In this document: positions 26,721 through 35,495 of the stretch, piece by piece
How positions within the stretch are numbered: position 1 is the stretch's first letter
How the letters are laid out: every line of letters begins with the position of its first letter
From: Gordoniibacillus kamchatkensis
GTDB taxonomy: Bacteria; Bacillota; Bacilli; Paenibacillales; NBRC-103111
NCBI RefSeq assembly: GCF_000829455.1
Contig: NZ_JXAK01000016.1
Coordinates: 1-64,000 of the forward strand
Direction: 5' to 3'
DNA length: 64,000 nt
Position numbers and translations under genes: made by a program
The notes under the pieces: model-generated
What the model was told of the DNA's origin: nothing
What the model saw: the letters and a program-made list of their open reading frames with translations, nothing else
Databases searched by the model: none

Positions 26721-26944
26721 ACTTCACTATCCCCCTCAATCAAAAGTGATCGTCTTCGACCTTAGGTAAATCATCTCCGAACAATGATATTACCCTCATT
26801 ATAGAATATTTGTTCGCCATCATCAAATATCAACAATAAGTTTTAATATAGCCATTATTTTAAAAATAGGGTAACTTCATCTAATTTATGTCATAATAAA
26901 CAAAACGCCTGTTCAGATTCGGAAGAAGGGAGTTTTGACGGAAC

Positions 26945-27348
26945 ATGCAAATATCCGATTTTTTGTTCCCCAAAAACAAAGTGGCCTATATCGTCTCTTC
27001 TGCTACTATGCAGGAGGCCATGGACATGTTGGAGAAAAGCCAATATACGGCAATACCTGTCATTGACGAGGAGGGGAAATACGTCGGGACGCTGTCCGAA
27101 GGCGATTTATTTTGGAAAATGAAGCATACTTCCGGATTGACTTTCCAAAACTTGGACACCGTCAAAGTTTATGAAATTAAACGCCGTATCCATAACGAAT
27201 GCGTCTCGGTAAAAGCCGATCTGGACGATATGCTTCACTTGGCGGCCGACCAGAACTTTGTTCCCGTCGTAGAGACAAGCAAATCTTTATCGGAATTATC
27301 CGTCGCAAAGACATCATTGAGTACTACACCAGCAATATCACCGATTGA
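26945..27348 (+). pseudogene. CBS-domain pair protein, single-base frameshift near the C-terminus
   Basis: This small protein holds two CBS domains: IVSSATMQEAMDMLEKSQYTAIPVIDEEGKYVGTLSEGDL is not written in full here but begins near residue 16, and the second repeat begins near residue 80. At about 27274 (GAGAC) one base is missing. With one G added the frame reads VEDKQIFIGIIRRKDIIEYY and stops at 27348, giving 134 residues, the normal length for a CBS pair. The uncorrected frame runs on to 27415 through a terminator. Such proteins usually bind adenine nucleotides; the partner is unknown. Confidence 0.8.
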
Positions 27349-27358
27349 TGGCTCGAGT

Positions 27359-28696
27359 TCAGCTGATTTCAAAAAAACGAGCAGCCGCTCCGCAAAAAAA
27401 AGCCGACCGCACTAAGCGGCCGGGCTTTTTGCTGGCGGGAAACGTGAACGTCTTGCTCCAATGGGTGCCGTCCGATGTCGTGTACAGCACCGACGGCTGC
27501 GTGTTGTCGTTGATAATCCACCAGCCGTGGGTGGCGTCGGCCATCGCCAGCAGGGCGCCGGCGTTGCCGGGGAGCTCGGATTTGCCGTTCACCCACGTTT
27601 TGCCGCCGTCCGTCGTATGGCCGACCGTGTTCGGCTTGTCGCAGGCCGGGCATTCTCCGCCCATATACGCGGTTTTGCGGTCGACGACGTAGAGCGGTCC
27701 CGGTTTGGAGCCAGCGTTGTTCGGTCCGCCGCTGTATCCGAGAGGGAACCCGGGCGCCGGGCCGCCGCCGGCCGTCGATTTGGCCAATACCGTCTGCCAG
27801 CTTTTGCCGCCGTCGGATGTGTGAAACAGCGAGTAGGACGTTTGCGTCATGCCGGAGTCTCCGATCCATTCCACCCAGGCGTCGTCCGTGCCGGCCGAGC
27901 GAATGACCGCGCCGTTAAGATGCGACACGAGCTTGCGGCTCATGATGGGGTGCCACGATTTGCCGCCGTCCGTCGTCCGCTCGACGATGCCTTCGCCGCC
28001 ATTTTGCACGACCGCCCAGCCCACTGATTTGTCGTGGAAATACGCTTCGCCGACGATATGTTCCGGAACGGGCAAATCGCGCCAACTTTTGCCTCCGTCC
28101 ACCGTTATGGCACCCGCGCTGAAAGCCTCGTTCTTCGATACGAAATGCAGGAACCCGACCGGCGCCGTCCCCGCTGCAGTCCAATGCTTGCCGCCGTCCG
28201 TCGTGGCGAGCAGGCCCGCCTTCTCGGTAACAGCCCAAGCCTCCTTGGCGTTCAGGGCGAACAGCTCGCGAATGGTGCCGCCGCCAACGTACTGATTGTG
28301 CCAATGCTTGCCGCCGTCGTCGGTGCGGGCGATCCATCCGTTGCCGCCGACCCAGCCGACCTGCGCGCTCGCTATCCGGACGGCCGTGATCGTGCCGCTG
28401 ATGCCGCCGGCTGCCTCGGCACCGCCGGATGCCGCCTTCCCGCCCGCCGGAGCTGCACTGCCGGATGTCGCGGCCGTGCCGCCGGTTTTGCCGTCGCCGG
28501 AACTTGCCGCGGAATCTGCGGCAGACTGCGATGCCGAGCCATCCGATGAAGATGGCGGCGTTCCCGCTGCGGCCGAGGGGGCAGATGCATTGCCGGCCTC
28601 TCCCGTTTTTGCGTTGCTCACCGCGCTTTGACAGCCTGCGGGAATGAGCAGCACGGCCAAGAGCAGGGCACATGCTTTTCGATGTAAATGAAACAT
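27359..28696 (-). CDS. YCF48/BNR-repeat lipoprotein
   Basis: This is a secreted lipoprotein of 445 residues: the signal peptide ends with lipobox IPAGC (Cys22), then a long Ala/Ser/Gly linker of about 90 residues, then seven repeats of the type TxDGGKxW (DDGGKHW, TDGGKHW, VDGGKSW and so on), which form a beta-propeller as in YCF48/HCF136. Its role is unknown; in bacteria such propellers are extracytoplasmic binding or assembly proteins. ATG 28696 is preceded by AGGAGG. The C-terminus runs through a terminator hairpin, and one base fewer in the A-run near 27430 would end it inside the hairpin stem. Confidence 0.8.
   Translation of the reverse strand: MFHLHRKACALLLAVLLIPAGCQSAVSNAKTGEAGNASAPSAAAGTPPSSSDGSASQSAADSAASSGDGKTGGTAATSGSAAPAGGKAASGGAEAAGGISGTITAVRIASAQVGWVGGNGWIARTDDGGKHWHNQYVGGGTIRELFALNAKEAWAVTEKAGLLATTDGGKHWTAAGTAPVGFLHFVSKNEAFSAGAITVDGGKSWRDLPVPEHIVGEAYFHDKSVGWAVVQNGGEGIVERTTDGGKSWHPIMSRKLVSHLNGAVIRSAGTDDAWVEWIGDSGMTQTSYSLFHTSDGGKSWQTVLAKSTAGGGPAPGFPLGYSGGPNNAGSKPGPLYVVDRKTAYMGGECPACDKPNTVGHTTDGGKTWVNGKSELPGNAGALLAMADATHGWWIINDNTQPSVLYTTSDGTHWSKTFTFPASKKPGRLVRSAFFCGAAARFFEIS
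27393..27430. terminator. Bidirectional terminator
   Basis: AAAAAGCC-G-ACCGC pairs with GCGG-CC-GGGCTTTTT between two convergent genes (CBS protein and YCF48-like lipoprotein). Confidence 0.75.
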
Positions 28697-28760
28697 AAGC
28701 ATTCCTCCTTTTCTCTTAGACACCCCGGCCGGAAAAAAGGTTGCCGGAAGTGCGACCCAA

Positions 28761-30002
28761 TTATTCCCGAAGCGTCAACTGATTTTTGCGATACAGCTCC
28801 TCGACGAAGGCGCGCGTTACGGCAAATGCTTCTTCAGGCGTATCCACGACTTCCGCAATATAAGCGTCGTCCGGGAACTGATCGTCGACGCCGGGTATTT
28901 TAATCCGGTCCCCGTAGCTGTTCACCGTTCCGTGCAGGCGCATATGGTCGACGAAGGCGAACAGCGGCTGCCAAAATTCGCGATGCACGAAAATCGCTTT
29001 CGTCCGGCGCCTGCGCAAATGGCCGGTGGAAATTTTCGACAGCAGCTCGAACACTTCCCAAGCGGTGCCGTATCCTCCGGGCCAAAACAACACGACATGG
29101 GAATAGTTGATGAGCACCCCTTCGCGAATAGAGAAATTGTTCAGCCGCAGACGCTGATTGGAATAGACGGAATAGCTGTCCCGCAGGTCGAACAAATCGT
29201 CAAGCCCGAATTGGCAATCGATCCCGATCACATGGGCATGCTGGCTGCGCGCTCCTTCCGCCGCCGCCTGCATGATGCCAGGCCCGCCGCCGGTGCACAA
29301 AGGAACGTAGCAGCCGCCGAGCGCTTCCTTTTGCTCATGTGCGGAGTAATAACCCCATAGCTCGCCGAACTTTTTGGCGGAATTCCAATAAGCCGTGCTT
29401 CTGTCTTCAATGTTTTGGTGGCGGGCGAGCCGGTGCTCGATTTTGGCCAGACGCTTCTCCAGCAGCTGTTTGCTGAAGGCATCCGTTTCTCCTTCCATAC
29501 GCTGCTTACATCCGCTCGCATGCTCGCCGACGATTTGCCGCTTAGACTTAACGGCCGATTTCGAGGAAATGCTCGCTGAGCCCATCACAGTAATGACGCC
29601 GTACTTGGCTTCATAATCGAATAAAATTCCCGCCGCGTATACGTCCGCAACGCTGTCCTCATTGCTGAGCGTGCGGTCGTTTGGAACGTAAGAAGCTCTA
29701 ACCCCCGAAACGACGAAAGAAGCCATGCACACGGACGGCTTATAATGCTTCCAGGTGACAACGAAGCCCGTCTCGTCGACATTGTACGTTACTGCATCGC
29801 CGTTTCCTTGAATGTTGCTGACCGTGAGGCTGTAGCTTTTCGTTTGCATGGGGTCGAACGGATCGAACGTAATCGGCTCTTCGAACGTAATTTTTGCCGT
29901 AGCAGCCATCGTATGTTCAATCCACCAGTCTGTACCCGATCCTCGCCAGCGATCTTCGGACGGTTCGTAAATAATCGTGCCGCGCAGCTGAATTCGATTC
30001 AT
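28761..30002 (-). CDS. LOG-family protein with an extra N-terminal domain
   Basis: A 413-residue protein has a C-terminal LOG (lonely-guy, lysine-decarboxylase-like) Rossmann domain from about residue 150: the motifs CTGGGPGIMQAAAEGA and PGGYGTAWEVFE match the GGGxxGxM and PGGxGTxxE signatures of nucleoside 5'-monophosphate phosphoribohydrolases. The first ~140 residues are an unrecognised beta-rich region that plain LOG proteins lack. ATG at 30002 is preceded by AAAGG on the minus strand; an upstream in-frame start (30056) is less likely. Substrate unknown. Confidence 0.8.
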   Translation of the reverse strand: MNRIQLRGTIIYEPSEDRWRGSGTDWWIEHTMAATAKITFEEPITFDPFDPMQTKSYSLTVSNIQGNGDAVTYNVDETGFVVTWKHYKPSVCMASFVVSGVRASYVPNDRTLSNEDSVADVYAAGILFDYEAKYGVITVMGSASISSKSAVKSKRQIVGEHASGCKQRMEGETDAFSKQLLEKRLAKIEHRLARHQNIEDRSTAYWNSAKKFGELWGYYSAHEQKEALGGCYVPLCTGGGPGIMQAAAEGARSQHAHVIGIDCQFGLDDLFDLRDSYSVYSNQRLRLNNFSIREGVLINYSHVVLFWPGGYGTAWEVFELLSKISTGHLRRRRTKAIFVHREFWQPLFAFVDHMRLHGTVNSYGDRIKIPGVDDQFPDDAYIAEVVDTPEEAFAVTRAFVEELYRKNQLTLRE

Positions 30003-30083
30003 AAGACGCCAACCTTTCTTGCTGCTATTGCCCTGCATTTGAATTAGATTATCCAAAATATGGATGGATATGCGTCATCAGAA

Positions 30084-30341
30084 TTACCACCGCGCCTGTG
30101 GAGGAGCTGCACGTTCGAGAGTGCGGCTGCAATCGACATAGAACGGGTAAACCGGGTCATTCTCACCGCGCACAGCATCATCCGCCTGCTCAGCTCCACC
30201 CGCGGCGGGCGGCGGTTCCTTGGCTGCTATCCGGCTAATGGCTATATTTCTCCTTGCCGAGCTGATGAACAGAGCAAGCATCGTGCCGATGATCAGCGAA
30301 GCGACGACAGCATATGGAATCGAGTTTGATTGCACAGGCAT
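30084..30341 (-). CDS. Small hypothetical single-pass membrane protein
   Basis: An 85-residue frame has an excellent ribosome binding site (AGGAGG, 4 bases before ATG on the minus strand) and one hydrophobic helix (AVVASLIIGTMLALFI) followed by a charged tail rich in alanine, glutamate and aspartate. No family is recognised. It lies upstream of the LOG-family gene on the same strand, about 80 bases away, and may share a transcript. Confidence 0.5.
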   Translation of the reverse strand: MPVQSNSIPYAVVASLIIGTMLALFISSARRNIAISRIAAKEPPPAAGGAEQADDAVRGENDPVYPFYVDCSRTLERAAPPQARW

Positions 30342-30451
30342 TCATCCTCCTATGAAAATCGCTTTTTTCATAGGTTAACGGATGAACATGGCAAAGTCTC
30401 GCGAAAGCCGGTGTCGTTTCGTGTCACGGTCAGGCGGATGCAAGGACAAAA

Positions 30452-30478
30452 ACGGCGCCGCAAGCCGGCGCCGTCTTC
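30452..30478 (-). terminator. Minus-strand terminator beyond the serine hydrolase
   Basis: ACGGCGCCG-loop-CGGCGCCGT is followed on the minus strand by TTTTGT. It is the first strong terminator downstream of the serine hydrolase at 30804, so that transcript would cross the plus-strand gene at 30550. Confidence 0.65.
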
Positions 30479-30549
30479 ATAGGCATATCAACATTTTGGA
30501 TACAGGTTCCGATATATGTGTTACATCTCTAACAAAGAAGGTTGGCGCG

Positions 30550-30825
30550 ATGGAGCATCCGTTCTCGGCGATGAATGAACACAAGCTGATCAAAGAATAC
30601 ATGCTGCTGTCCAAAGTGCACCAAAATCTCGCAGCTCTGGCGATTTACAACCCCGATTTGGAGAAGGCCGTCCGGGACGTAGACGCCGATTTGAAGAAAA
30701 TAAAAGGCCAGCTGTTTTTTCGTTACCGAAACCACCGGCGCGTCGATTTGGGCTCCGTCGTGTTCACCGGCTCAGAGCTGCAATCCAGAATGGAGAAATA
30801 CATTCATCCGGGCGCCTTGCCTTGA
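30550..30825 (+). CDS. Hypothetical 91-residue protein
   Basis: This small soluble protein (MEHPFSAMNEHKLIKEY...) is helical, with charged heptad-like stretches (EKAVRDVDADLKKIKGQL) and a basic patch FRYRNHRR. No family is recognised. ATG 30550 follows AAGAAGG. The C-terminal end overlaps the convergent serine hydrolase gene by 22 bases. Confidence 0.55.
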   Translation: MEHPFSAMNEHKLIKEYMLLSKVHQNLAALAIYNPDLEKAVRDVDADLKKIKGQLFFRYRNHRRVDLGSVVFTGSELQSRMEKYIHPGALP

Positions 30826-32231
30826 ATCGGCTCGGCTTCCCGGTTTCCGACGTTCCGCCGGGCGGTCAGCAGCACGCTCCCGTCGCCAAACGCGCATTCC
30901 GCCGTCAGGCAGAACGGAGTTTCCACATATCTCACCGTCAGGACAAGCGTAGTCGCATCGCGCCAAGTCATGGAGGCGTGAAGCGGCTGATCGTCTCTCA
31001 TCCATAAGGCGGACGTTCCTTCGAGCCATTCGTTCCTGCCGAAATCGACCGCATGCTCCCCCTGTTCGTTCCGGAATCGGACAACAGCCCGATCCTCCAG
31101 AAACTGCACGGCAATCGTAAGCAGCTGCGCCGAATTCGGCTGCTCCAGCTCATACACCGTGCCCGAAACGGCCTGCTCCAGCTCCGCGGCCGGCTCGTGG
31201 CGCGGCGGCTCCAGGCTGAGCCGCTCGAGCGCTTCGCCGAGCGCCGCGCACGCAGCTTCATCCTGCGGCAGCGGTTCGGATTTCATGCCCGGAAGCAGCC
31301 GCTCCCAAATTTCATCGAGGACCGGCTGCATGTCGCCGAGACCGGAGGTGATGGCGATGACGGCGTCCTGCTCCGGCATGACGACGCAGTATTGGCCGAA
31401 CGCGCCGTCTCCGCGGTAAGCCCCGTGCCGGCAGCGCCAAAATTGATAGCCGTACCCTTGCGCCCAGTCGATGTTTTTGTTCGGCTCGTTGGAAATGTGC
31501 TTGGATGTCGCTTCTTCCACCCAGGCTTCGCTCAGCAGGCGGCGGCCGTTCCAGAGCCCTTTTTGCAAATAGAGCTGACCGAATTTGGCGATGTCCTCCG
31601 TCCTGATTTTCATGCCCCAGCCGCCGACGTGAATGCCGCGCGGACAGCTTTCCCACGTCGCGCCTTCGATCCCGAGCGGCTCCAGTAGCCGCGGCTGCAA
31701 GTAAGCGAGCAGCGTCGTTCCCGTCACTTTTTGCAAAATGGCGGAAAGCATATACGTCGCGCCGCTGTTGTAGACGAAGCGAGTGCCGGGCTCATGCTCG
31801 ACGGGAAGCTGGAGGAAGCCATGCACCCAGTTGCCTGATTCCGTCATCCGCGCCGTCGTATCTTCGGCATGGCCCGTGCCCATCATAAGCAAATGGCGAA
31901 CCGTCATCGCAGCCAAATGCGGCGGCGGCTCCGCTGGAGCTTCCTCGGGGAAAAAGGAGACGACCCGATCGTCCAAAGAGAGCCTCCCCTCTTCCACAAG
32001 CAGCCCGATAGCCGATGAAGTGAAGCTTTTGCTCAACGAAAACAGCATGTGCGGCCGCTCCGGCGCATACGGACGCCACCAGCCTTCGGCGACTACGTGG
32101 CCGTGGCGCACCAGCATAAAGCTGTGGAGCTCCAGGCCGCGGTCTTGAACCGCTTTCAAAAAACTCGCTACCGCGCCGGACGCCATTCCTTGCAGCTCGG
32201 GCGTGCTGCGGGGCAGTTGCTGAACGGTCAT
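30804..32231 (-). CDS. Serine hydrolase of the beta-lactamase family
   Basis: This is a 475-residue cytoplasmic serine hydrolase: SxxK as S65-L-S-K68 (MLFSLSKSF), YNS motif (VYNSGATYML) and a late GDG-type motif (YRGDGAFGQ), typical of the class C beta-lactamase/esterase/penicillin-binding family. The last ~120 residues form an extra beta-rich domain. It probably acts as an esterase or amidase; no antibiotic role can be inferred. The start is placed at ATG 32231, which follows AAAGGAG on the minus strand. Confidence 0.85.
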   Translation of the reverse strand: MTVQQLPRSTPELQGMASGAVASFLKAVQDRGLELHSFMLVRHGHVVAEGWWRPYAPERPHMLFSLSKSFTSSAIGLLVEEGRLSLDDRVVSFFPEEAPAEPPPHLAAMTVRHLLMMGTGHAEDTTARMTESGNWVHGFLQLPVEHEPGTRFVYNSGATYMLSAILQKVTGTTLLAYLQPRLLEPLGIEGATWESCPRGIHVGGWGMKIRTEDIAKFGQLYLQKGLWNGRRLLSEAWVEEATSKHISNEPNKNIDWAQGYGYQFWRCRHGAYRGDGAFGQYCVVMPEQDAVIAITSGLGDMQPVLDEIWERLLPGMKSEPLPQDEAACAALGEALERLSLEPPRHEPAAELEQAVSGTVYELEQPNSAQLLTIAVQFLEDRAVVRFRNEQGEHAVDFGRNEWLEGTSALWMRDDQPLHASMTWRDATTLVLTVRYVETPFCLTAECAFGDGSVLLTARRNVGNREAEPIQGKAPG

Positions 32232-32391
32232 CGCTAAAGTCTCCTTTCGATTAACAAAATTGGTGATCCTTTCCTTGCCAATTATAGCAGCACAGCCCAT
32301 GCTTTGAACACTATTTCCTCGTCCTCAACGGCAACCCTTATCGCCGCGATCCGCAAACATAAAATCTTCCCGGCAAAAAGTGGCAGGACGG

Positions 32392-32522
32392 TTGACACGA
32401 ATTTGATCCGGGTGGTAGCATACGAAATATCCCGACTGATCCAGTTGGAATTACGGGATGCAAATCGAACAGTTGTTGACCGTACAAACGGAGACACGCC
32501 GCTACAGGCCGTGTCTCCGTTT
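32392..32522 (+). promoter_or_regulatory. Promoter and 5' leader hairpin of the ssu operon
   Basis: TTGACA (32392-32397), an 18-base spacer and TAGCAT (32416-32421) make a plausible promoter. A dyad with ATCCCG and CGGGAT arms lies at about 32429-32460, containing TTGGAATTA. A perfect 13-bp hairpin (AAACGGAGACACG and its complement, 32486-32522) followed by CATTTT lies before the ssuD ribosome binding site; it resembles an attenuator. Confidence 0.6.
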
Positions 32523-32550
32523 CATTTTCCAAACCAAAGGAGTGTTGAGC

Positions 32551-33738
32551 ATGAGCGGCAAAAGCAAAGGGCAAGATGTCGAATTCGGATGGTTCATTCC
32601 GACGACGGGGGACGGCAAGTATGTCGGGACCGAGCCGGAACGGGAATCGACAGCGGACTATATGATCGAGGTGGCGCAGACGGCGGAGCGGGCGGGCTTC
32701 ACGTTTGCGCTCATCCCGACGGGCGGAAGCTGTCTCGATGCCTGGATCGTCGGCGCGGCGATCGCCACCCATACCCGCGTCCTCAAGCCGCTCGTCGCGA
32801 TGCGGCCGGGCCTTATCGCCCCGGTGCTGGCCGCGCGCATGGCGGCAACGCTCGATTACGTGTCCGGCGGGCGCGCTTTGATCAACGTCGTCACCGGCGG
32901 CAGTCCGGGCGATTTGCTGGCGACAGGCGATCCGCTTGCGCATGCGCACGACGAACGGTATGAGCGCACGCTCGAATTTTTGCAAATCGTGAAAGGCGTA
33001 TGGGTCAATTCGGCCGGGCAAAAGCACGGCAGACTGGCCGGCGAGCAGCCTTACCAGAGCGCGGAACGCCTCCATTTTCAAGGAAAGCATTACACTATCG
33101 ACGGCGGAGCGAGCTTTCCGGCTCCCGTACAGCAGCCCCATCCGCCGCTCTATTTCGGCGGGAGCTCGCCGGCCGGGAAGAAAACGGCGGTGCAAACCGC
33201 GGACGTATACTTGATGTGGGCCGAGCCGCTGCCGATGATCAAGGAGCAAATCGACGAGATGGAGCGGCTGCGCGCCGAGCTGAAGGCCGAAAGCGGCATC
33301 GACCGGACGATTCGTTACGGACTGCGCGCGCAAGTGCTCGTCAGGGAAACGGAAGAGGAGGCATGGCGCGAAGCGCGGGACATTATCAGCAAAGTGGACC
33401 GCGATGCGCTGGATAGCTCGGCCAAACGGTTCGCCGAGACGGACGCCACGAATCAGAAGCGGCAAAACGAGCTGCGGGAACAATCGAAGGAGAACGACTA
33501 TGTGCTGGCGCCGAACTTGTGGGCAGGACTATCGATCGTGCGCGGCGGCGGGGCGATGCTGCTCGTCGGAACGCCCGAGCAAGTGGCAAACCGTCTGCTG
33601 GAATACGTCGAGCTGGGCATTTCCTCGTTCATCCTGTCCGGGTATCCGAATCTGGAGGAAGCGCGCTACACCGGCGAATTGCTGCTGCCCGCCGTGAAGG
33701 AAAAGCTGGCGGCGAGAAGCCTCGAGCCGAGCGTCTAA
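32551..33738 (+). CDS. ssuD: FMNH2-dependent alkanesulfonate monooxygenase
   Basis: This is an LLM-class flavin-dependent monooxygenase of 395 residues, closely like Ssu[17 protein letters not shown] at the start, then [20 protein letters not shown]-type motifs (here [14 protein letters not shown]) and [13 protein letters not shown]. It cleaves alkanesulfonates to aldehyde and sulfite with FMNH2 from SsuE, encoded four genes downstream. ATG at 32551 follows AAAGGAG. It heads the operon; B. subtilis has a different order (ssuBACD). Sulfur starvation control is expected. Confidence 0.92.
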   Translation: MSGKSKGQDVEFGWFIPTTGDGKYVGTEPERESTADYMIEVAQTAERAGFTFALIPTGGSCLDAWIVGAAIATHTRVLKPLVAMRPGLIAPVLAARMAATLDYVSGGRALINVVTGGSPGDLLATGDPLAHAHDERYERTLEFLQIVKGVWVNSAGQKHGRLAGEQPYQSAERLHFQGKHYTIDGGASFPAPVQQPHPPLYFGGSSPAGKKTAVQTADVYLMWAEPLPMIKEQIDEMERLRAELKAESGIDRTIRYGLRAQVLVRETEEEAWREARDIISKVDRDALDSSAKRFAETDATNQKRQNELREQSKENDYVLAPNLWAGLSIVRGGGAMLLVGTPEQVANRLLEYVELGISSFILSGYPNLEEARYTGELLLPAVKEKLAARSLEPSV

Positions 33739-33763
33739 GCGGCCGAGCGAAAGGAGCGCAGCT

Positions 33764-34543
33764 ATGAGCGAACAGCTGCTTAACGTGCGTCTGCCGCACA
33801 AAACGTTCCGGACGCCGCAAGGGGAGTCCGTCACAGCTTTGCACAATATCGATCTGCGCGTTCGGCGCGGCGAGTTCATTACGCTTATCGGGCCAAGCGG
33901 TTGCGGCAAAAGCACCTTGCTGAAAATTATGGCCGGCCTCGATACGGAGCATGACGGGGAAGTGCTGCTGGAAGGGAAGCCGGTAACGAAGCCGGGCATC
34001 GATCTGGGCTTCGTTTTCCAGGAGCATCGGCTGTTTCCGTGGCTGAGCGTGGAGAAAAACATCGCCGCCGACCTGTCTTTGCGGCAGCCCGAAGTGCGCC
34101 GCAGGGTGAGCGAGCTGGTGGAGCTCGTCAAGCTGCAAGGCTTCGAAAAAGCGTATCCGCGCCAGCTGTCCGGCGGGATGTCGCAGCGCGTCGCCATCGC
34201 CCGCGCGCTGCTGCGCAGCCCGAAGGTGCTGCTGCTCGACGAGCCGTTCGGCGCTTTGGACGCTTTCACACGCTCCCATCTGCAAGAAGTTACGCTCGAT
34301 ATATGGGACAACAACCGCACGACGATGATCCTCGTCACGCATGACATCGATGAGGCAATTTATTTGGCCGGCCGCGTCGTCATTATGGATGCGAGACCCG
34401 GCACGATCCGCAAAACGATTCCCATCGACCTGCCGTATCCGCGCAAAAAAGCGTCGTCCTCGTTCCAGGAGCTGAGAACGATCGTCCTGCGCGAATTCGA
34501 ACGGGTCGAAGAGCTGGAGCTTGTGGACAGCTCCGGCATATGA
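33764..34543 (+). CDS. ssuB: Aliphatic sulfonate ABC transporter ATP-binding protein
   Basis: This is the ATPase of the sulfonate/nitrate/taurine importer family, 259 residues: Walker [22 protein letters not shown]-loop, LSGGMSQR signature, [12 protein letters not shown] Walker B. It energises import through SsuC. It lies 25 bases behind ssuD. Confidence 0.92.
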   Translation: MSEQLLNVRLPHKTFRTPQGESVTALHNIDLRVRRGEFITLIGPSGCGKSTLLKIMAGLDTEHDGEVLLEGKPVTKPGIDLGFVFQEHRLFPWLSVEKNIAADLSLRQPEVRRRVSELVELVKLQGFEKAYPRQLSGGMSQRVAIARALLRSPKVLLLDEPFGALDAFTRSHLQEVTLDIWDNNRTTMILVTHDIDEAIYLAGRVVIMDARPGTIRKTIPIDLPYPRKKASSSFQELRTIVLREFERVEELELVDSSGI

Positions 34544-34573
34544 AGCGTTACGGCAGGAAAGCGAGGAGAAGTT

Positions 34574-35452
34574 ATGAATCAGGCTGACATCATTCAGGCG
34601 CCGGGCGATGCGCTGATTGGCGAAGCGAAGAAGGACGCCGCCACATCCGCAGCGCATAAGAAGGCTTACCGTTCGGAACTGCGGGAAAACGGGAAGGGGA
34701 AAGCCGCGCTACGAGGCGCGCTGTTCCCGCTCGTCCTCTTGGCCGTCTGGCAGCTGTGCGGCTCGTTCGGGCTCATTTCCGCAACGTTGCTGCCGACGCC
34801 GGCGGATATCGCGAAAACTTTCTATGAGTTATTGATAAGCGGCGATCTGTTCCGGCATTTGGGCGTCAGCATGGGGCGCGCGGCGCTGGGCTTCGTTTTG
34901 GGCGGGGCCGCCGGGCTGCTTATGGGCCTCGGCGTCGGCCTGTTCCGGAGGCTGGAGCAGACCGTCGATCCTTCTATTCAGATGCTGCGCACGGTGCCGC
35001 ATCTGGCGATTACGCCGCTGTTTATTTTGTGGTTCGGCTTCGGTGAATTTTCCAAAATTTTACTGATTGCACTCGGAGCGTTTTTCCCCTTGTACATCCA
35101 GACGTTCCAAGGAATCCGCAGCGTCGACGCGAAGCTGTTCGATGTGGCGCGGGTGCTGGAATTCAGCCGGAGCAAGCAGGTGACGAAGCTGGTGCTGCCG
35201 GCGGCGCTTCCCCACATTTTGCTGGGGCTGCGGCTGTCGCTCGGGGTCGCCTGGCTCGGCCTCGTCGTTGCGGAATTGATGGGGTCAAGCGAGGGGATCG
35301 GCTACTTGATTATGGATGCCAGGCAGTTTGCGCAAACCGCCACCGTCTTTGTCGGCATCGCCATATTCGCCGTCGTCGGCAAGGCGACCGATTCGCTCGT
35401 GCGGCATTTGGAAAAGAAGCTGCTCAGATGGCGCGAAAGCTTCAGCGGCTAG
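34574..35452 (+). CDS. ssuC: Aliphatic sulfonate ABC transporter permease
   Basis: This is an inner-membrane permease, 292 residues, six helices, with the SsuC/TauC coupling loop (KLFDVARVLEFSRSKQVTKLVLPAAL). An N-terminal cytoplasmic extension of about 45 residues is longer than usual and rich in charged residues. It sits 30 bases after ssuB. Confidence 0.92.
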   Translation: MNQADIIQAPGDALIGEAKKDAATSAAHKKAYRSELRENGKGKAALRGALFPLVLLAVWQLCGSFGLISATLLPTPADIAKTFYELLISGDLFRHLGVSMGRAALGFVLGGAAGLLMGLGVGLFRRLEQTVDPSIQMLRTVPHLAITPLFILWFGFGEFSKILLIALGAFFPLYIQTFQGIRSVDAKLFDVARVLEFSRSKQVTKLVLPAALPHILLGLRLSLGVAWLGLVVAELMGSSEGIGYLIMDARQFAQTATVFVGIAIFAVVGKATDSLVRHLEKKLLRWRESFSG

Positions 35453-35495
35453 TTGTAAACAAACAGGCGGAACAGGTTGTTAACGGGAGAGTGGC

